64,000 bases of DNA from Planctomycetota bacterium (GCA_016873225.1 VGXS01000003.1:1-64000); one strand, 5' to 3'; shown: positions 45,060 through 55,243, numbered from the stretch's first letter. A program made the numbers and translations. Notes: generated by a model from the letters alone, not told the origin.

Positions 45060-45060
45060 G

Positions 45061-46461
45061 CTAGGCGTGAATGGCCCTTTTGTGGACAGCAAGCGCGGCT
45101 TCCTTCAACGCTTCCGACAAGGTGGGATGCCCGTGGCAAATCTTGGCAATATCTTCGCTGGAACCGCGGAACTCCATGATTGTCACGGCCTCGGCAATGA
45201 GATCCGATGCCCGCGGCCCCAAAATATGGACTCCAAGAACTCGGTCGGTGGCGGCATCAGCCAAAACCTTCGCGATCCCCTCATCCTCTCCCATGCACTT
45301 GGCCCTGGCGTTGGGCTTGAATGGATATTTCCCAACCTTGTAATCAACGCCGGCGGCTTTCAATTCCTCCTCGTTGCGACCGACGCTGGCAAGTTCGGGC
45401 CAGGTGTAAATCACGCTGGGAATCGTGCCATGGTCCAGGTGGGGTTTTTGACCAGCAAGCCTTTCGGCGAAGGCCACGCCCTCATCCTCGGCCTTGTGGG
45501 CCAACATCGGTCCCGCAACAAGGTCGCCGATCGCGTACACGCCGGCGACCTTGGTCTGGAAGTTCGAATCAACCGCAATCTGCCCTGTTTTGGAGTCAGG
45601 TTGAATCCCCAGTTCCTCAAGGCCAAGTCCTTTCGTGTAAGGCTTCCTCCCCACACAAACAAGAACCTTGTCAGCCTTGATGGCCAAGGGCTTGCCGTCC
45701 GCCTCGCACTTCAGGCTCAGGCCGCCCTTGTCGATAGAATGGCCCGTGACCTTGGTTCCCAACTGGAAAGACATTCCTTGCTTTTCAAGCGATTTCTGAA
45801 GCAGGCCCGCCATTTCCCCGTCCGCGATCGCGAGAATCCTGGGAAAGTATTCAACAACCGTCACTTTCGCGCCAAGCCGCTTCCAGACCGAGCCCAATTC
45901 CAGCCCGATATATCCGGCGCCAACAAGGACCAAATGCTCGGGAACTTTCTCGAATGACAAGGCTTCGGTGCTGCTGACAATGTTCTTGCCATCAAAAGGC
46001 AAGAAGGGCAGGTTCACCGGTTCGCTTCCGGTGGCAAGGAGAACCCGCTTGCAGGCAAGCGAAGCCGTCCCGCCGGCGGCAAGTTCAACATTCACAGAAC
46101 CGGGTGAGGCAATCCTTCCAGTCCCGTAGAAAACCTCGACCTTGTTTTTCTTGAGAAGGAAAGCAACACCTTGGGTCAATTCCTTGACGACGGAATCTTT
46201 TCGACCCAGCATGCCGGCAAGGTCAAGCTGGGGCGGGGCCACCTTGATTCCATGCCTTGCGGCCTGATTGGCAATCACGCTGAAAAGTTCGCTGGAATCA
46301 AGAAGCGCCTTGCTCGGGATACAACCCACATTGAGGCAAGTGCCTCCCAATGTCGCCCTTTTCTCGACACAGGCGACTGACATCCCAAGCTGGGCGGCCC
46401 TGATCGCCGCCACATAGCCGCCCGGGCCGCCACCAATCACCACCAGGTCGAATGATGCCAC
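45061..46461 (-). CDS. lpdA: Dihydrolipoyl dehydrogenase (E3)
   Basis: A 466-residue FAD enzyme that reoxidises dihydrolipoyl groups of the 2-oxoacid dehydrogenase complexes. The FAD motif GGGPGG, the redox disulfide C42-L-N-V-G-C47, the NAD motif GAGYIGLELG and the C-terminal active-site His in HGHPTLSEAL are all present. The GTG at 46461 has GGAG 7 nt upstream and gives the family N-terminus. It follows sucB by 41 bp, consistent with one operon. Confidence 0.97.
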   Translation of the reverse strand: MASFDLVVIGGGPGGYVAAIRAAQLGMSVACVEKRATLGGTCLNVGCIPSKALLDSSELFSVIANQAARHGIKVAPPQLDLAGMLGRKDSVVKELTQGVAFLLKKNKVEVFYGTGRIASPGSVNVELAAGGTASLACKRVLLATGSEPVNLPFLPFDGKNIVSSTEALSFEKVPEHLVLVGAGYIGLELGSVWKRLGAKVTVVEYFPRILAIADGEMAGLLQKSLEKQGMSFQLGTKVTGHSIDKGGLSLKCEADGKPLAIKADKVLVCVGRKPYTKGLGLEELGIQPDSKTGQIAVDSNFQTKVAGVYAIGDLVAGPMLAHKAEDEGVAFAERLAGQKPHLDHGTIPSVIYTWPELASVGRNEEELKAAGVDYKVGKYPFKPNARAKCMGEDEGIAKVLADAATDRVLGVHILGPRASDLIAEAVTIMEFRGSSEDIAKICHGHPTLSEALKEAALAVHKRAIHA

Positions 46462-46502
46462 GCGCTTACTCCAGGATTGCGGGAGGGATGGTCGCCAGCA
46501 GC

Positions 46503-47696
46503 TTACACCTCGAGCATCAATCGCTCGGGATTCTCGATGCATTCCTTGACGCGGACGAGGAAGCCTACCGCCTCTCGGCCGTCGATGAGTCTGTGATCAT
46601 AGGACAAGGCCAGATACATCATCGGACGGATGGCGATCTGGTCGTCAACCACCACCGGGCGCTTCTGGATGGTATGCATTCCAAGGATTCCGCTCTGGGG
46701 CGGATTCAGTATCGGCGTCGAGAGCAACGAACCGAAAACACCACCGTTGGTGATCGTGAATGTCCCACCCTGCAGGTCGGCCACCGAAATCTTGCCATCC
46801 CTGGCCTTGACCGCCAGTTCGACGATTCCCTTTTCGATCTGCGCGAATGTCATCTTGTCCGCATCACGGAGCACGGGAACCATGAGACCCTTTTCGGTGC
46901 TGACGGCAACACCGACATCGAGGTAGTTCGGCGTGACGACATCCGAGCCCTCGATCCTCGCGTTAACGGCGGGGAAAACCCTGGCGGCCTCGGCAACAGC
47001 CTTCACGAAGAAACCCATGAAGCCAAGGCCCACCCCGTGCTTCTTTTGGAACGAGTCCTTGTATTTGGCCCGCAGCGCCATCACCGCGGACATGTCGGCT
47101 TCGTTGAATGTCGTGAGGATCGCGGCATTTTGCTGGGCGGACAAAAGCCTTTCGGCGATCCGCTGCCGAAGGGTCGACATCCTTGTTCGGGTTTCCGACC
47201 TGGTTGGAGAAACCTTGGCTGGTTCCGACGAGGCGGGAGCCGACTTCGTTGAGCCGATGGCCGCCTGGACATCCTCCTTGATCACCCGGCCATCCCGCCC
47301 CGTGCCTGAAATCTTGGAAGTATCCAAACCGTGCTCGTCAGCCATTTGACGGGCGGAGGGAGAAGCCGCCTGCACGGAGGACGCCTTTGCGACCGGTGCT
47401 GGCGCCGGCGTGTTGGCCGGAGCGGCGGGCGCGTTGGCCGGAGCGGCGGAACTGGTAACTTTCCCCGGAAGGATTTTGCCGACAACCTGGCCGACCATTA
47501 CCTTCTGGCCTTCCTGAACGATCACCTCGAGTGTCCCCTCGGCGGGACTTGCGATTTCCTGTGACGCCTTGTCCGTTTCCAGCTCAAAAACGGGTTCTCC
47601 AGCCTTCACTCCCTGTCCGGCCTTGCGAACCCACCTGGAAAGCACGCCCTCACTGACTGACTCCCCGACCGATGGAACCTTGATTTCGACGCTCAT
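46503..47696 (-). CDS. sucB: Dihydrolipoyllysine succinyltransferase (E2 of 2-oxoglutarate dehydrogenase)
   Basis: A 397-residue core enzyme that passes succinyl groups to CoA. The N-terminal lipoyl domain has K43 in ETDKAS, followed by an Ala/Pro linker (about 80-105), a peripheral-subunit-binding domain (residues about 112-150, [24 protein letters not shown]-like) and the catalytic domain ending with [11 protein letters not shown], which carries the active-site His and Asp. Position between sucA and lpdA identifies it as the 2-oxoglutarate form rather than the pyruvate form. Confidence 0.96.
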   Translation of the reverse strand: MSVEIKVPSVGESVSEGVLSRWVRKAGQGVKAGEPVFELETDKASQEIASPAEGTLEVIVQEGQKVMVGQVVGKILPGKVTSSAAPANAPAAPANTPAPAPVAKASSVQAASPSARQMADEHGLDTSKISGTGRDGRVIKEDVQAAIGSTKSAPASSEPAKVSPTRSETRTRMSTLRQRIAERLLSAQQNAAILTTFNEADMSAVMALRAKYKDSFQKKHGVGLGFMGFFVKAVAEAARVFPAVNARIEGSDVVTPNYLDVGVAVSTEKGLMVPVLRDADKMTFAQIEKGIVELAVKARDGKISVADLQGGTFTITNGGVFGSLLSTPILNPPQSGILGMHTIQKRPVVVDDQIAIRPMMYLALSYDHRLIDGREAVGFLVRVKECIENPERLMLEV

Positions 47697-47803
47697 GCAG
47701 ATTTGGGGAAAACGCCATCGGTGATGGATTTATTCCGACGATCGCTTTCCCCATCCCCCTTTCTCGATTGGCCAAGCCGGAAATATCCCGATTTCCCGGG
47801 GTG

Positions 47804-50605
47804 TCAGGCCCTCGCTGACACTTTCTCCTTGGAATTAGCTGATGCTTCAGCCTGGGATCCCCTCGCTCGGGCGCCCACCAGATGTGTCCCGCCGCCGCGA
47901 AGGGCCTTTTCCACCAGTTCCTTCTGTTCCCGTTCATGGATTTTTTTCAAGCCCGTCGCGGGACTGGCGCTCGCATCACGGCCGACATAGTGAGGCTCAA
48001 GGCCAAGAGCACGAAGCCTGGGTTCAATGAAAGACCAGGCTCCCATGTTCTGGGATTCCTCCTGGGCCCACACAAGCAGTTGGCTTTTCTTGTACCGCTT
48101 GATCACCGCTTCCAGTTTTTCGGTGTTGAGCGGGTAAAGCTGTTCAATGCGAATCAAGGCGGCGTCTGAGCCCTTCTGCCTGTCCCTGTCCTCAAGCAGG
48201 TCGTAGTAGAGCTTGCCGGAGCAAAGCACGATCCTTTTCACCTTGGCGGGATCGGCGGAGGCGTCATCAAGGATTTCATGGAAGTTCCCGGTCGACAACT
48301 CCGAGACTTGGGAAACGGCCGCCTTGTGCCTCAACAGGCTCTTGGGCGACATGACAATGAGCGGCTTCCTGAAATTCCGCTTCATCTGCCTTCTTAGCAG
48401 GTGAAAAATTTGGGATGGGGTGGTTGGATTGACCACCTGCATGTTGTCCTCGGCGCACATTTGGAGGAATCGCTCCAGGCGGGCGCTTGAGTGCTCGGGT
48501 CCCTGGCCCTCGTATCCGTGGGGCAGGAACATCACCACCCCGCTGTCACGGCGCCATTTGGATTCGCTGGCCGCGATGAACTGGTCGATGATCGATTGGG
48601 CCCCATTGGCAAAGTCGCCAAATTGGGCCTCCCAGATGACGAGGCAGTCGGGCATGTCGAGGGCATATCCGAACTCGAAACCGAGCACGGCGGCCTCCGA
48701 GAGAAGGCTGTCAAACACCTCCACAGTCGCGGATCCGGTCGCGGAGGAGGCCAGTGTGTTGTGCTTCGCGCTGGTGCGCGTATCGGTGATCACGGCGTGG
48801 CGATGGCTGAATGTACCACGCCTGACATCCTGTCCCGTGATCCTCACGCTGGTACCGTCATTGAGTAGCGTCGCCATGGCCAATGCCTCCGCGGCGCCCC
48901 AATCCAGCGGAAGCGATTCGCGCACCGCCTGGTTTCGCCGCGATAGGATCTCCTTGACCTTGGGATGCGGGCTGAATCCCTCGGGAATGACATCAAGTTT
49001 GGCGGCCACGGCGCGAAGAACAGTTTCTGAAACGGCCGTGGAAACGGCGGCATGGGAATAATTCGCCCTGAGACCCTTCCAAGTTCCGTCGAAGCCGAGC
49101 ATGCCTCGATAAAGAACCACCCCGGCGCGTTCACGGGTCAGCGCCGTCTCAAGCTTCCGGTCGATCTCGGCGCACATCTCAGACCTCAGGTCGGGGGTAA
49201 GTTGACCCGAGGCCTCCAGTTGGTCGGCATAGCGATTGGGGGGGGAGGGTCGCGACCTGATAATTGAATACATCACCGGTTGGGTGAATGCCGGTTCATC
49301 GCCCTCGTTATGCCCGTACTTTCGGTAACAGACAATGTCCACCACGACATCCCGCTTGAACTGCTGACGGAACTCCATGGCGAGGCGGGCCAAGAACACA
49401 ACGGCTTCCGGATCATCACCATTCACATGGAAGATCGGAGCCTGGATGACCTTGGCGACATCGGTGCAGTGATGGGTGCTGCGGGCATCGGTCGGTGATG
49501 TCGTGAAACCTATCTGGTTGTTGATGACCACATGAACCGTTCCACCAGTCGTGTACCCCTCAAGGTTGGAAAGGTTCAAGGACTCGGCGACGATGCCCTG
49601 GCCTGCAAACGCGGCATCGCCGTGAATCAGGAGTGGCACAACCCTGAGGCGATCCTGATCGGACTTGCGCTTCTGCTTGGCGCGAACACGCCCCTCGACC
49701 ACAGGGTTCACTGCCTCCAAATGACTGGGGTTCGATGTGAGGGAGAGGTGCAATTTTCCCCCATCGGCGGACTTGCGGTCGCTGGAATAACCAAGATGGT
49801 ATTTGACATCCCCGTCACCACTCATGGTTTCGATGTCGTAATTTTCCTCGAACTCGGCGAAAACCTCCTCCAACGGCTTGCCCATGAAATTGACAAGCAC
49901 ATTGAGCCTCCCGCGATGGGCCATTCCAAGCACCATCTCATCGGCACCCAATGAGGGGGCGACCTCCGCCATGGTGTTGAGAAGCGGAATGAGCGACTCT
50001 CCCCCTTCAAGGGAGAATCTCTTCTGCCCCGTGAACTTGACCTGCAGGAAGTTCTCAAATCGCTCCGCATTGAGGAGGCTGTCCAGCGTGCGAACCCTGT
50101 CGGCCTGACGCATGTCCACCCTTGAACGGGTGGCTTCCATCTTTCGGGCCAGCCACTGGCGCACCGCCGTGTCCTGCACATGCATGTATTCCGCGCCAAT
50201 GGTGCGGCAGTAGGTTTCCTTAAGGGCGGAAATAAGTTCCCGAAGCGTCGACCTTCCCATGCCGAAAAATTCGGAGCAATCAAATGTCCTGTCGAGGTCG
50301 GAATCGGAAAAACCAAGGTCAGTATGGCTGAGCATCTGCGCCTCGGCGCGAGGCGCTTCCAGGGGATTCAAGTCAGCCGCGAGGTGACCGAAATCTCGAT
50401 ATCGTCGGATCAATCGCGATATGCCGATGTGGTCGGAACCGTCGTTATTCGCGGTAACGGAACCCGACCGCTCCAACCCGGCAAGATATCCGTCGAAAAA
50501 GAAGTTCCATGAAGGATCAACCGAGGCTGGATTCTTCTTCCAGCGCTCAAGCATCTCCTCAATTAAACCAAGGTTGGCCGCGCTGATGGCGGAGGCAATA
50601 GTCAT
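47804..50605 (-). CDS. sucA: 2-oxoglutarate dehydrogenase E1 component
   Basis: A 933-residue thiamine diphosphate enzyme that decarboxylates 2-oxoglutarate. The ThDP/Mg site is visible as HGDAAFAGQG followed by VINNQIGFTT; AHRGRLNVL and the C-terminal transketolase-type half with ARLERFLQMCAEDNMQV match the family. ATG 50605 gives the usual N-terminus with LIEEMLERWKKNPASVDPSW, although no good ribosome-binding site precedes it; the frame extends to 50698. The sucA-sucB gap is 107 bp. Confidence 0.96.
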   Translation of the reverse strand: MTIASAISAANLGLIEEMLERWKKNPASVDPSWNFFFDGYLAGLERSGSVTANNDGSDHIGISRLIRRYRDFGHLAADLNPLEAPRAEAQMLSHTDLGFSDSDLDRTFDCSEFFGMGRSTLRELISALKETYCRTIGAEYMHVQDTAVRQWLARKMEATRSRVDMRQADRVRTLDSLLNAERFENFLQVKFTGQKRFSLEGGESLIPLLNTMAEVAPSLGADEMVLGMAHRGRLNVLVNFMGKPLEEVFAEFEENYDIETMSGDGDVKYHLGYSSDRKSADGGKLHLSLTSNPSHLEAVNPVVEGRVRAKQKRKSDQDRLRVVPLLIHGDAAFAGQGIVAESLNLSNLEGYTTGGTVHVVINNQIGFTTSPTDARSTHHCTDVAKVIQAPIFHVNGDDPEAVVFLARLAMEFRQQFKRDVVVDIVCYRKYGHNEGDEPAFTQPVMYSIIRSRPSPPNRYADQLEASGQLTPDLRSEMCAEIDRKLETALTRERAGVVLYRGMLGFDGTWKGLRANYSHAAVSTAVSETVLRAVAAKLDVIPEGFSPHPKVKEILSRRNQAVRESLPLDWGAAEALAMATLLNDGTSVRITGQDVRRGTFSHRHAVITDTRTSAKHNTLASSATGSATVEVFDSLLSEAAVLGFEFGYALDMPDCLVIWEAQFGDFANGAQSIIDQFIAASESKWRRDSGVVMFLPHGYEGQGPEHSSARLERFLQMCAEDNMQVVNPTTPSQIFHLLRRQMKRNFRKPLIVMSPKSLLRHKAAVSQVSELSTGNFHEILDDASADPAKVKRIVLCSGKLYYDLLEDRDRQKGSDAALIRIEQLYPLNTEKLEAVIKRYKKSQLLVWAQEESQNMGAWSFIEPRLRALGLEPHYVGRDASASPATGLKKIHEREQKELVEKALRGGGTHLVGARARGSQAEASANSKEKVSARA

Positions 50606-50779
50606 GATGCAAGGGCCCAAATATCGCTCAATCTCTCCAGAAAAACCCGCAGGAGAGGCAATAAACTTATCGTACTTGAAAATGCCGCTTGGGAACAAGC
50701 GAGGGTCTTTCTGCGGTTGAGGCTAACAAAATACCAACCCCCTAAAACATTAGGCGAAAATGATCCAATCAGGCCAACA

Positions 50780-52489
50780 TCAAAGATTTGAAGCCACTGG
50801 AAGTACCAATTTGAAGACAGTCATGCCAAGCTGGTCTTTAGATAAAGTGATATCACCACCATGTTCCCTTGCCAATTTCCGGCTTACCGGAAGTCCCAAA
50901 CCCGTTCCTCGATTGCCTTTGGAACTGACAAACGGCTTGAAAATCTCCTCGACCTTTTCATCTGGAACACCGGGGCCGTTATCAATCACATCAATTTCGA
51001 CCTGATCCGCCATTACGGTTTTTCCCGTGACCACCCGCACACGGCCTTGATCGTGCTCCACCGCGTCCAAGGCATTTCCAACCAGGTTCAAGACGATTCG
51101 GTGAACAGCTTCGGGATCAGCAAGCACGACTCCGCTTCCCGGCCCTCGCTCATGCACGAGTTCAATCCCATTTTCCTTCGCCTTGGCTGCCAAAAGTTCA
51201 ACCGCCTCGGCAACGATCCGGGTCGTGTCACATGACTCGCGAAAAGGTTCCCTGTCCTTTGAAAAACTCAGCATGTCCAGCACAAGTTCGTAAATCCGTT
51301 TCTGATTCCTTTCAACAATGCGCCATCCTTGGCTGATGGTGTCAATCGATTGGTCCGCCAGCCCAATCTTGACGACATCGGTACCGCTCATCAGTCCTTG
51401 CAGGATGTTCTTGATGTGGTGCGACAAGGAAGCCATGGCCGTGCCCACGGCGGCGAGTCGCTCAGCCTGAACCAGCGCCAGGTAATGCCGATTTTCTTCA
51501 ACGGCCAATCCAGCAAGGTGAGCGATCGCCATGGCCAACTTGAGGTGGTCTTCTTGGAAGGCGGTCCCGACATTGGCCGGGTTCAGAAAATCGATGGCCG
51601 AGGTTTCACGGGTCGTGTCGAGGTAGAGCAAGCCCACCGTCTGGTCCCTTCCCCGCATGGGAACACACAGGATCTCCCTGACATGCGACCTCACAATGCT
51701 GGGCGCCGTCTGGAACCTTTCGTCAGCCTTGGCATCCGAAACCAGCACTCCCTCCTTGCGCCGGAGCACATGGTCCATCAGCGTGCGACTGACATGGATG
51801 GCTTCCACTCCAGGCGGTGGAGACCCGTGAAGCCCTCCCCGCCAATAAACCGCCCGTGGCGAGAAAGCCGCGGCATCGGGTTCCTGAGGTTGGTCGCGCT
51901 CGTCGAGTAGGATGCATCCGCGATCGGCATCGATGGTCCTGAAGACAAGCTCGAGCAACCGGGAAAGAAGTTTGTCCAGTTCGTAGATGTTGCTGATGGC
52001 CGTCGCGGTCTCGTACATGACCGCCAAGTTTCCCAAGGCGCGCTTGAGCCATTCACCCTCACCCTGTCCCGCCCTGGAAATGAGCCTGTCGCCCTCGGCT
52101 TCACCAAGACGGCTGACAACAGTTCCGCCAAGTGAGCCGGTGACCTGGCCGGTGATGAGGTTGATTTTCTCGGCTAATGACGGCGCGGAAACCTTTCTGG
52201 TTCCTTCCGAAACCATCACGAGCACGGTCTGGCCGACCTGAACCCTGTCACCGGAACGCAGCAGGCAATCTTGGACGGCCCGGCCATTCACATGCGTCCC
52301 ATTGACGCTTCCCAAATCCCGGATTCGGTAGCCTTCGGAAGTTTCGACAAGTTCCGCGTGCCTCCTGGAAATTTCCGTGTCAAGCAACCTGACCTTGGCC
52401 GCAGTGTCGCGCCCAATCAACACCGTCGGGCCGCTGATGTTGAACTGCTTGCCCTCATCGGCGCCCCGGGTGACGATCAGCCTTGGCAT
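50780..52489 (-). CDS. FHA-GAF sensor histidine kinase
   Basis: A 569-residue cytoplasmic sensor. Residues 1-95 form an FHA domain with IGRD, SRRH (41-44) and SVNGTHVNG; residues about 160-330 form a GAF domain. The dimerisation/phosphoacceptor helix carries SLSHHIKN (354-361), so the phospho-His is probably H357, with a second His where Glu is usual. The HATPase domain has the N box (NLVGNALDA), G1 (DNGPGVP) and G2 (GTGLGLPVS). No response regulator gene is adjacent. It begins 2 bp after the HAD phosphatase stop codon and so shares its transcript. The FHA domain suggests control by a Ser/Thr kinase. Confidence 0.92.
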   Translation of the reverse strand: MPRLIVTRGADEGKQFNISGPTVLIGRDTAAKVRLLDTEISRRHAELVETSEGYRIRDLGSVNGTHVNGRAVQDCLLRSGDRVQVGQTVLVMVSEGTRKVSAPSLAEKINLITGQVTGSLGGTVVSRLGEAEGDRLISRAGQGEGEWLKRALGNLAVMYETATAISNIYELDKLLSRLLELVFRTIDADRGCILLDERDQPQEPDAAAFSPRAVYWRGGLHGSPPPGVEAIHVSRTLMDHVLRRKEGVLVSDAKADERFQTAPSIVRSHVREILCVPMRGRDQTVGLLYLDTTRETSAIDFLNPANVGTAFQEDHLKLAMAIAHLAGLAVEENRHYLALVQAERLAAVGTAMASLSHHIKNILQGLMSGTDVVKIGLADQSIDTISQGWRIVERNQKRIYELVLDMLSFSKDREPFRESCDTTRIVAEAVELLAAKAKENGIELVHERGPGSGVVLADPEAVHRIVLNLVGNALDAVEHDQGRVRVVTGKTVMADQVEIDVIDNGPGVPDEKVEEIFKPFVSSKGNRGTGLGLPVSRKLAREHGGDITLSKDQLGMTVFKLVLPVASNL

Positions 52490-52491
52490 GC

Positions 52492-53172
52492 TTAACTTGC
52501 CCCGCTGGGATCAGCCAGGCCGTGGATGCGCAAGCGTGACAGCATATCCCGCAAATCCGGAAAGACGGCATCCGGCCTCGCGGAAACCAAGGTTTCCAGC
52601 GAATCTGACCCCGTTCCCACAATCCAAGTGACACAACTTGCCGCCCTGCCCGCGGTGATATCCACAACCATGTCACCGACATAAAGGGCGTCATGAATGC
52701 CGATTCCCAACCTGTTGGCCGCCACGAGGATCATGGATGGATCAGGCTTGGGCTTGGAGGCATCCTCCGGGCCGCAGACAACATCGAACAATCCGGCGAT
52801 TTCCAGGGAATTCAGGATAAGGCTCGTAAAGGCCCGCGGCTTGTTGCTGCAGATTCCGGTGCGAACGCCGGAATCCCTCAGAAAACCCAACAATTCCATG
52901 GCGTGGGGCAGCAACCGTGTTTGTTCGACGCAAGCCACGGCATGATGCGCCTTGTATCGCGGAATATCGACCGCCAAGTCGGTTTCGGCGATAGTCGATC
53001 GCAGGAGGTTCTCCACCCCCCTGCCAACCTTGGGGCGCACCTCCTGAACCGAAAGAGGATGCAGATTCCTGATTCGGCGAATCTCGTTGACACTCGCGGT
53101 GATGGCGTCATAGCTGTCGATGAGGGTACCATCCAAGTCGAACAGCACGGCTTGCGGCATGTTGTTGGGCAT
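52492..53172 (-). CDS. HAD-family phosphatase, phosphoglycolate phosphatase-like
   Basis: A 226-residue hydrolase. HAD motif I is DLDGTLIDS, motif II CSNKP, motif III the Lys in KPKPDP and motif IV VGDMVVD. The helical cap between about 15 and 85 is as in Gph. Phosphoglycolate is the likely substrate for this subgroup, but related enzymes act on other small phosphates. The ATG at 53172 has AGGA 7 nt upstream. It is divergent from rsmH, with 24 bp between start codons. Confidence 0.85.
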   Translation of the reverse strand: MPNNMPQAVLFDLDGTLIDSYDAITASVNEIRRIRNLHPLSVQEVRPKVGRGVENLLRSTIAETDLAVDIPRYKAHHAVACVEQTRLLPHAMELLGFLRDSGVRTGICSNKPRAFTSLILNSLEIAGLFDVVCGPEDASKPKPDPSMILVAANRLGIGIHDALYVGDMVVDITAGRAASCVTWIVGTGSDSLETLVSARPDAVFPDLRDMLSRLRIHGLADPSGAS

Positions 53173-53196
53173 GGCTTTTTCCTGTGAGTTTTTTTT

Positions 53197-54168
53197 ATGT
53201 CCCCCGAGAGAAAGAACCAGCACCGCCCGAATCGTCGGCGTTCAACGCCCGACCGCTCCCACATTCCCGTCATGATTCGCGAAGTACTTGATCACATTCC
53301 AGCGGGACCGGGCAAATGTGTGGCTGATGTCACCTTGGGGCGAGGCGGCCACACGCGGGCGATCCTGGAGCGAATGAGTGGATCGGGAACGATGATCCTG
53401 ATGGACCTTGATGAACATGAAATGAAGGCCACGGTGTCATCACTCCAGCCCAACGGCGCCTCCATTTGGCCACACGCGGGAAACTTCGCTGGAATAGCCC
53501 AAGTCATGGCCGAATCGGGAATCTCCGGATTGGATGGCTTGTTGGCCGACCTTGGCGTATCCAGCATGCAAATTGATGATCCGTCCCGGGGTTTTTCTTA
53601 CAGGCGGGACGGGCCGCTCGACATGAGGATGGATATGTCCCGGGGGGAGACCGCCAAGGATCTTTTGGGCAAACTCACGGAGGCGGAGTTGGCCGAAGCC
53701 TTGCGGGAATTGGCGGACGAATCCATGGCTGGCCCCTTGTCACGGGCGGTTTTGGCGCGGCATCGGCTCACCCCGTTTGAAACCACAACCCAATTGGCAA
53801 CCTTCTGCGAAACGGCACTGGGCCGGCCGGGAGAAAACTGGAGCCTCAGGCAAGGCAAGCGGTGGGTCACCCATCCCGCGGCGAGGCTGTTTCAAACCCT
53901 CAGGATTCTGGTGAACCGCGAGGTGGCCAACCTCAAGCATCTGCTTCGCCTTTTGCCATCCATCCTGAACCCGGGTGGAAAGGCATGCATCATCAGCTTC
54001 CATTCCGGAGAGGACCGATTGATCAAGCAATCGTTCCGGGATGGACTGCGCCAAGGTCTTTACGACAGCATTTCGGAGGAACCGATGACTCCGACCGAAT
54101 ATGAAAAAAAGGGGAATCCACGCAGCCGGTCAGCCAAGCTGCGATGGGCAAGAAAAACCATTGCCTAG
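53197..54168 (+). CDS. rsmH: 16S rRNA (cytosine-1402 N4)-methyltransferase
   Basis: A 323-residue SAM-dependent methyltransferase modifying C1402 in the ribosomal decoding centre. HIPVMIREVLDHI, the SAM-binding DVTLGRGGHTRAIL, DGLLADLGVSSMQIDDPSRGFSYRRDGPLDMRMD and CIISFHSGEDRLIK are the family hallmarks. In most bacteria this gene (mraW) sits in the dcw division cluster next to mraZ and ftsL; here it stands alone next to a HAD gene and a hypothetical gene. Confidence 0.97.
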   Translation: MSPERKNQHRPNRRRSTPDRSHIPVMIREVLDHIPAGPGKCVADVTLGRGGHTRAILERMSGSGTMILMDLDEHEMKATVSSLQPNGASIWPHAGNFAGIAQVMAESGISGLDGLLADLGVSSMQIDDPSRGFSYRRDGPLDMRMDMSRGETAKDLLGKLTEAELAEALRELADESMAGPLSRAVLARHRLTPFETTTQLATFCETALGRPGENWSLRQGKRWVTHPAARLFQTLRILVNREVANLKHLLRLLPSILNPGGKACIISFHSGEDRLIKQSFRDGLRQGLYDSISEEPMTPTEYEKKGNPRSRSAKLRWARKTIA

Positions 54169-54181
54169 TAAGGTTGGTTTC

Positions 54182-54832
54182 ATGAACACGGCCTCACTGA
54201 TTTTGATCCTTGCGCAAACCATCAGCGAACCTTCAACGGGAACGGAAACTCGGGAGTCCCCCACCGATTGGCCTAACGCGTACCGAACTTCGATCATCGA
54301 AAAAGGATGGATGTTGAAGCTGGGAGATGATGACAAAGCCTGGTTTCATCCGGTGGTTCGAGCCAAGGTCGTCGCCGAACCGGAACAAGTGGCTAATGGG
54401 TTGCTTGCAGAGGCCTTGACGGTGGGCACCTTCATGGGATGTCTGGTGTTTGAGCGCAAGTGGCAGGACTACCGGGGCCAATCCATCCCCGCCGGCGCCT
54501 ACGCCCTCCATTACGCCCTTCAACCTGTCAGTGATGATCATGCCGAAACGGCACCAACCAGAAATTTCTGCCTGCTTGTGCCGCTTTCAAGTGGAGAAAT
54601 TGACATCAAACCTTCGCCTGAAAACCTATTCAGAAAATCAGCCTCGATAACGGGGAAGCATCCGGTGGTTTTCCCGCTTTTGAACGGCAAGCCAAATGCC
54701 GAGAAAAAATGGCACAAAGAGGAAGGTGGCCATTGGTCGTTGGGATTTCAGCTAACCGCGGATACCCAGTCCGGACCGGCACCGCTGGCCCTCAGGATCC
54801 TGATGTCAGGCAAGTCAGCGGCAGTACGCTAA
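54182..54832 (+). CDS. Exported protein of unknown function
   Basis: A 216-residue protein with a short hydrophobic lead (MNTASLILILAQTIS). The central block has FERKWQDYRGQSIPAGAYALHYALQP followed by APTRNFCLLVPL; I recall related hypothetical proteins in planctomycetes and acidobacteria but no function. AAGG lies 8 nt before ATG 54182, which is 13 bp after the rsmH stop; the open frame reaches back into rsmH without support. Confidence 0.65.
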   Translation: MNTASLILILAQTISEPSTGTETRESPTDWPNAYRTSIIEKGWMLKLGDDDKAWFHPVVRAKVVAEPEQVANGLLAEALTVGTFMGCLVFERKWQDYRGQSIPAGAYALHYALQPVSDDHAETAPTRNFCLLVPLSSGEIDIKPSPENLFRKSASITGKHPVVFPLLNGKPNAEKKWHKEEGGHWSLGFQLTADTQSGPAPLALRILMSGKSAAVR

Positions 54833-55143
54833 TGGGCTGAACCCATTTCCACACGGCCATTCACCTCACTTGCCAACGCTTTGGCAAGCCTTGTCACGGC
54901 GTCGTGAAATTCGATTGAAATGCCCGACCATGTCACAAGGTTCAATCCTGACGCAACAGCCTTGATGGTCACCATGTTCCCTCCGAGGCCAAGCCTGATT
55001 TCATTGAATTCCTCAGGAACAGCCTCATCTGGAAATGCCGGAAGACCATCGACCAGGCGCAGGCACCAGGAATCGGAAACGCTCGCCAGAACCTTGGCGA
55101 CGGAGGGCCTGCCAGCACAGACGACATGATAACCCTGTCCCAT
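54829..55143 (-). CDS. Small conserved hypothetical protein
   Basis: A 104-residue protein with no recognised domain, signal or membrane segment. GGAG lies 9 nt before the ATG. Its stop codon overlaps that of the convergent gene ending at 54832 by 4 bp, and its start faces the cytochrome gene. Evidence that it is real is the ribosome-binding site and the filling of an otherwise empty interval. Confidence 0.5.
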   Translation of the reverse strand: MGQGYHVVCAGRPSVAKVLASVSDSWCLRLVDGLPAFPDEAVPEEFNEIRLGLGGNMVTIKAVASGLNLVTWSGISIEFHDAVTRLAKALASEVNGRVEMGSAH

Positions 55144-55243
55144 GGCATCAATCTCCAGCCTTGGTGGTTCGCGGCCTTTCCCGAAAGTGGTTTTTCAGTC
55201 TTACCATAATGACAGTGGTCAATCATGCATGGGAGAGCTTGTC

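Noticed and set aside
47801-47821. GTGTCAG/CTGACAC hairpin at the sucA 3' end
   Set aside because: It lies across the stop codon and has no T tract; sucB continues in the same operon, so a terminator is unlikely.
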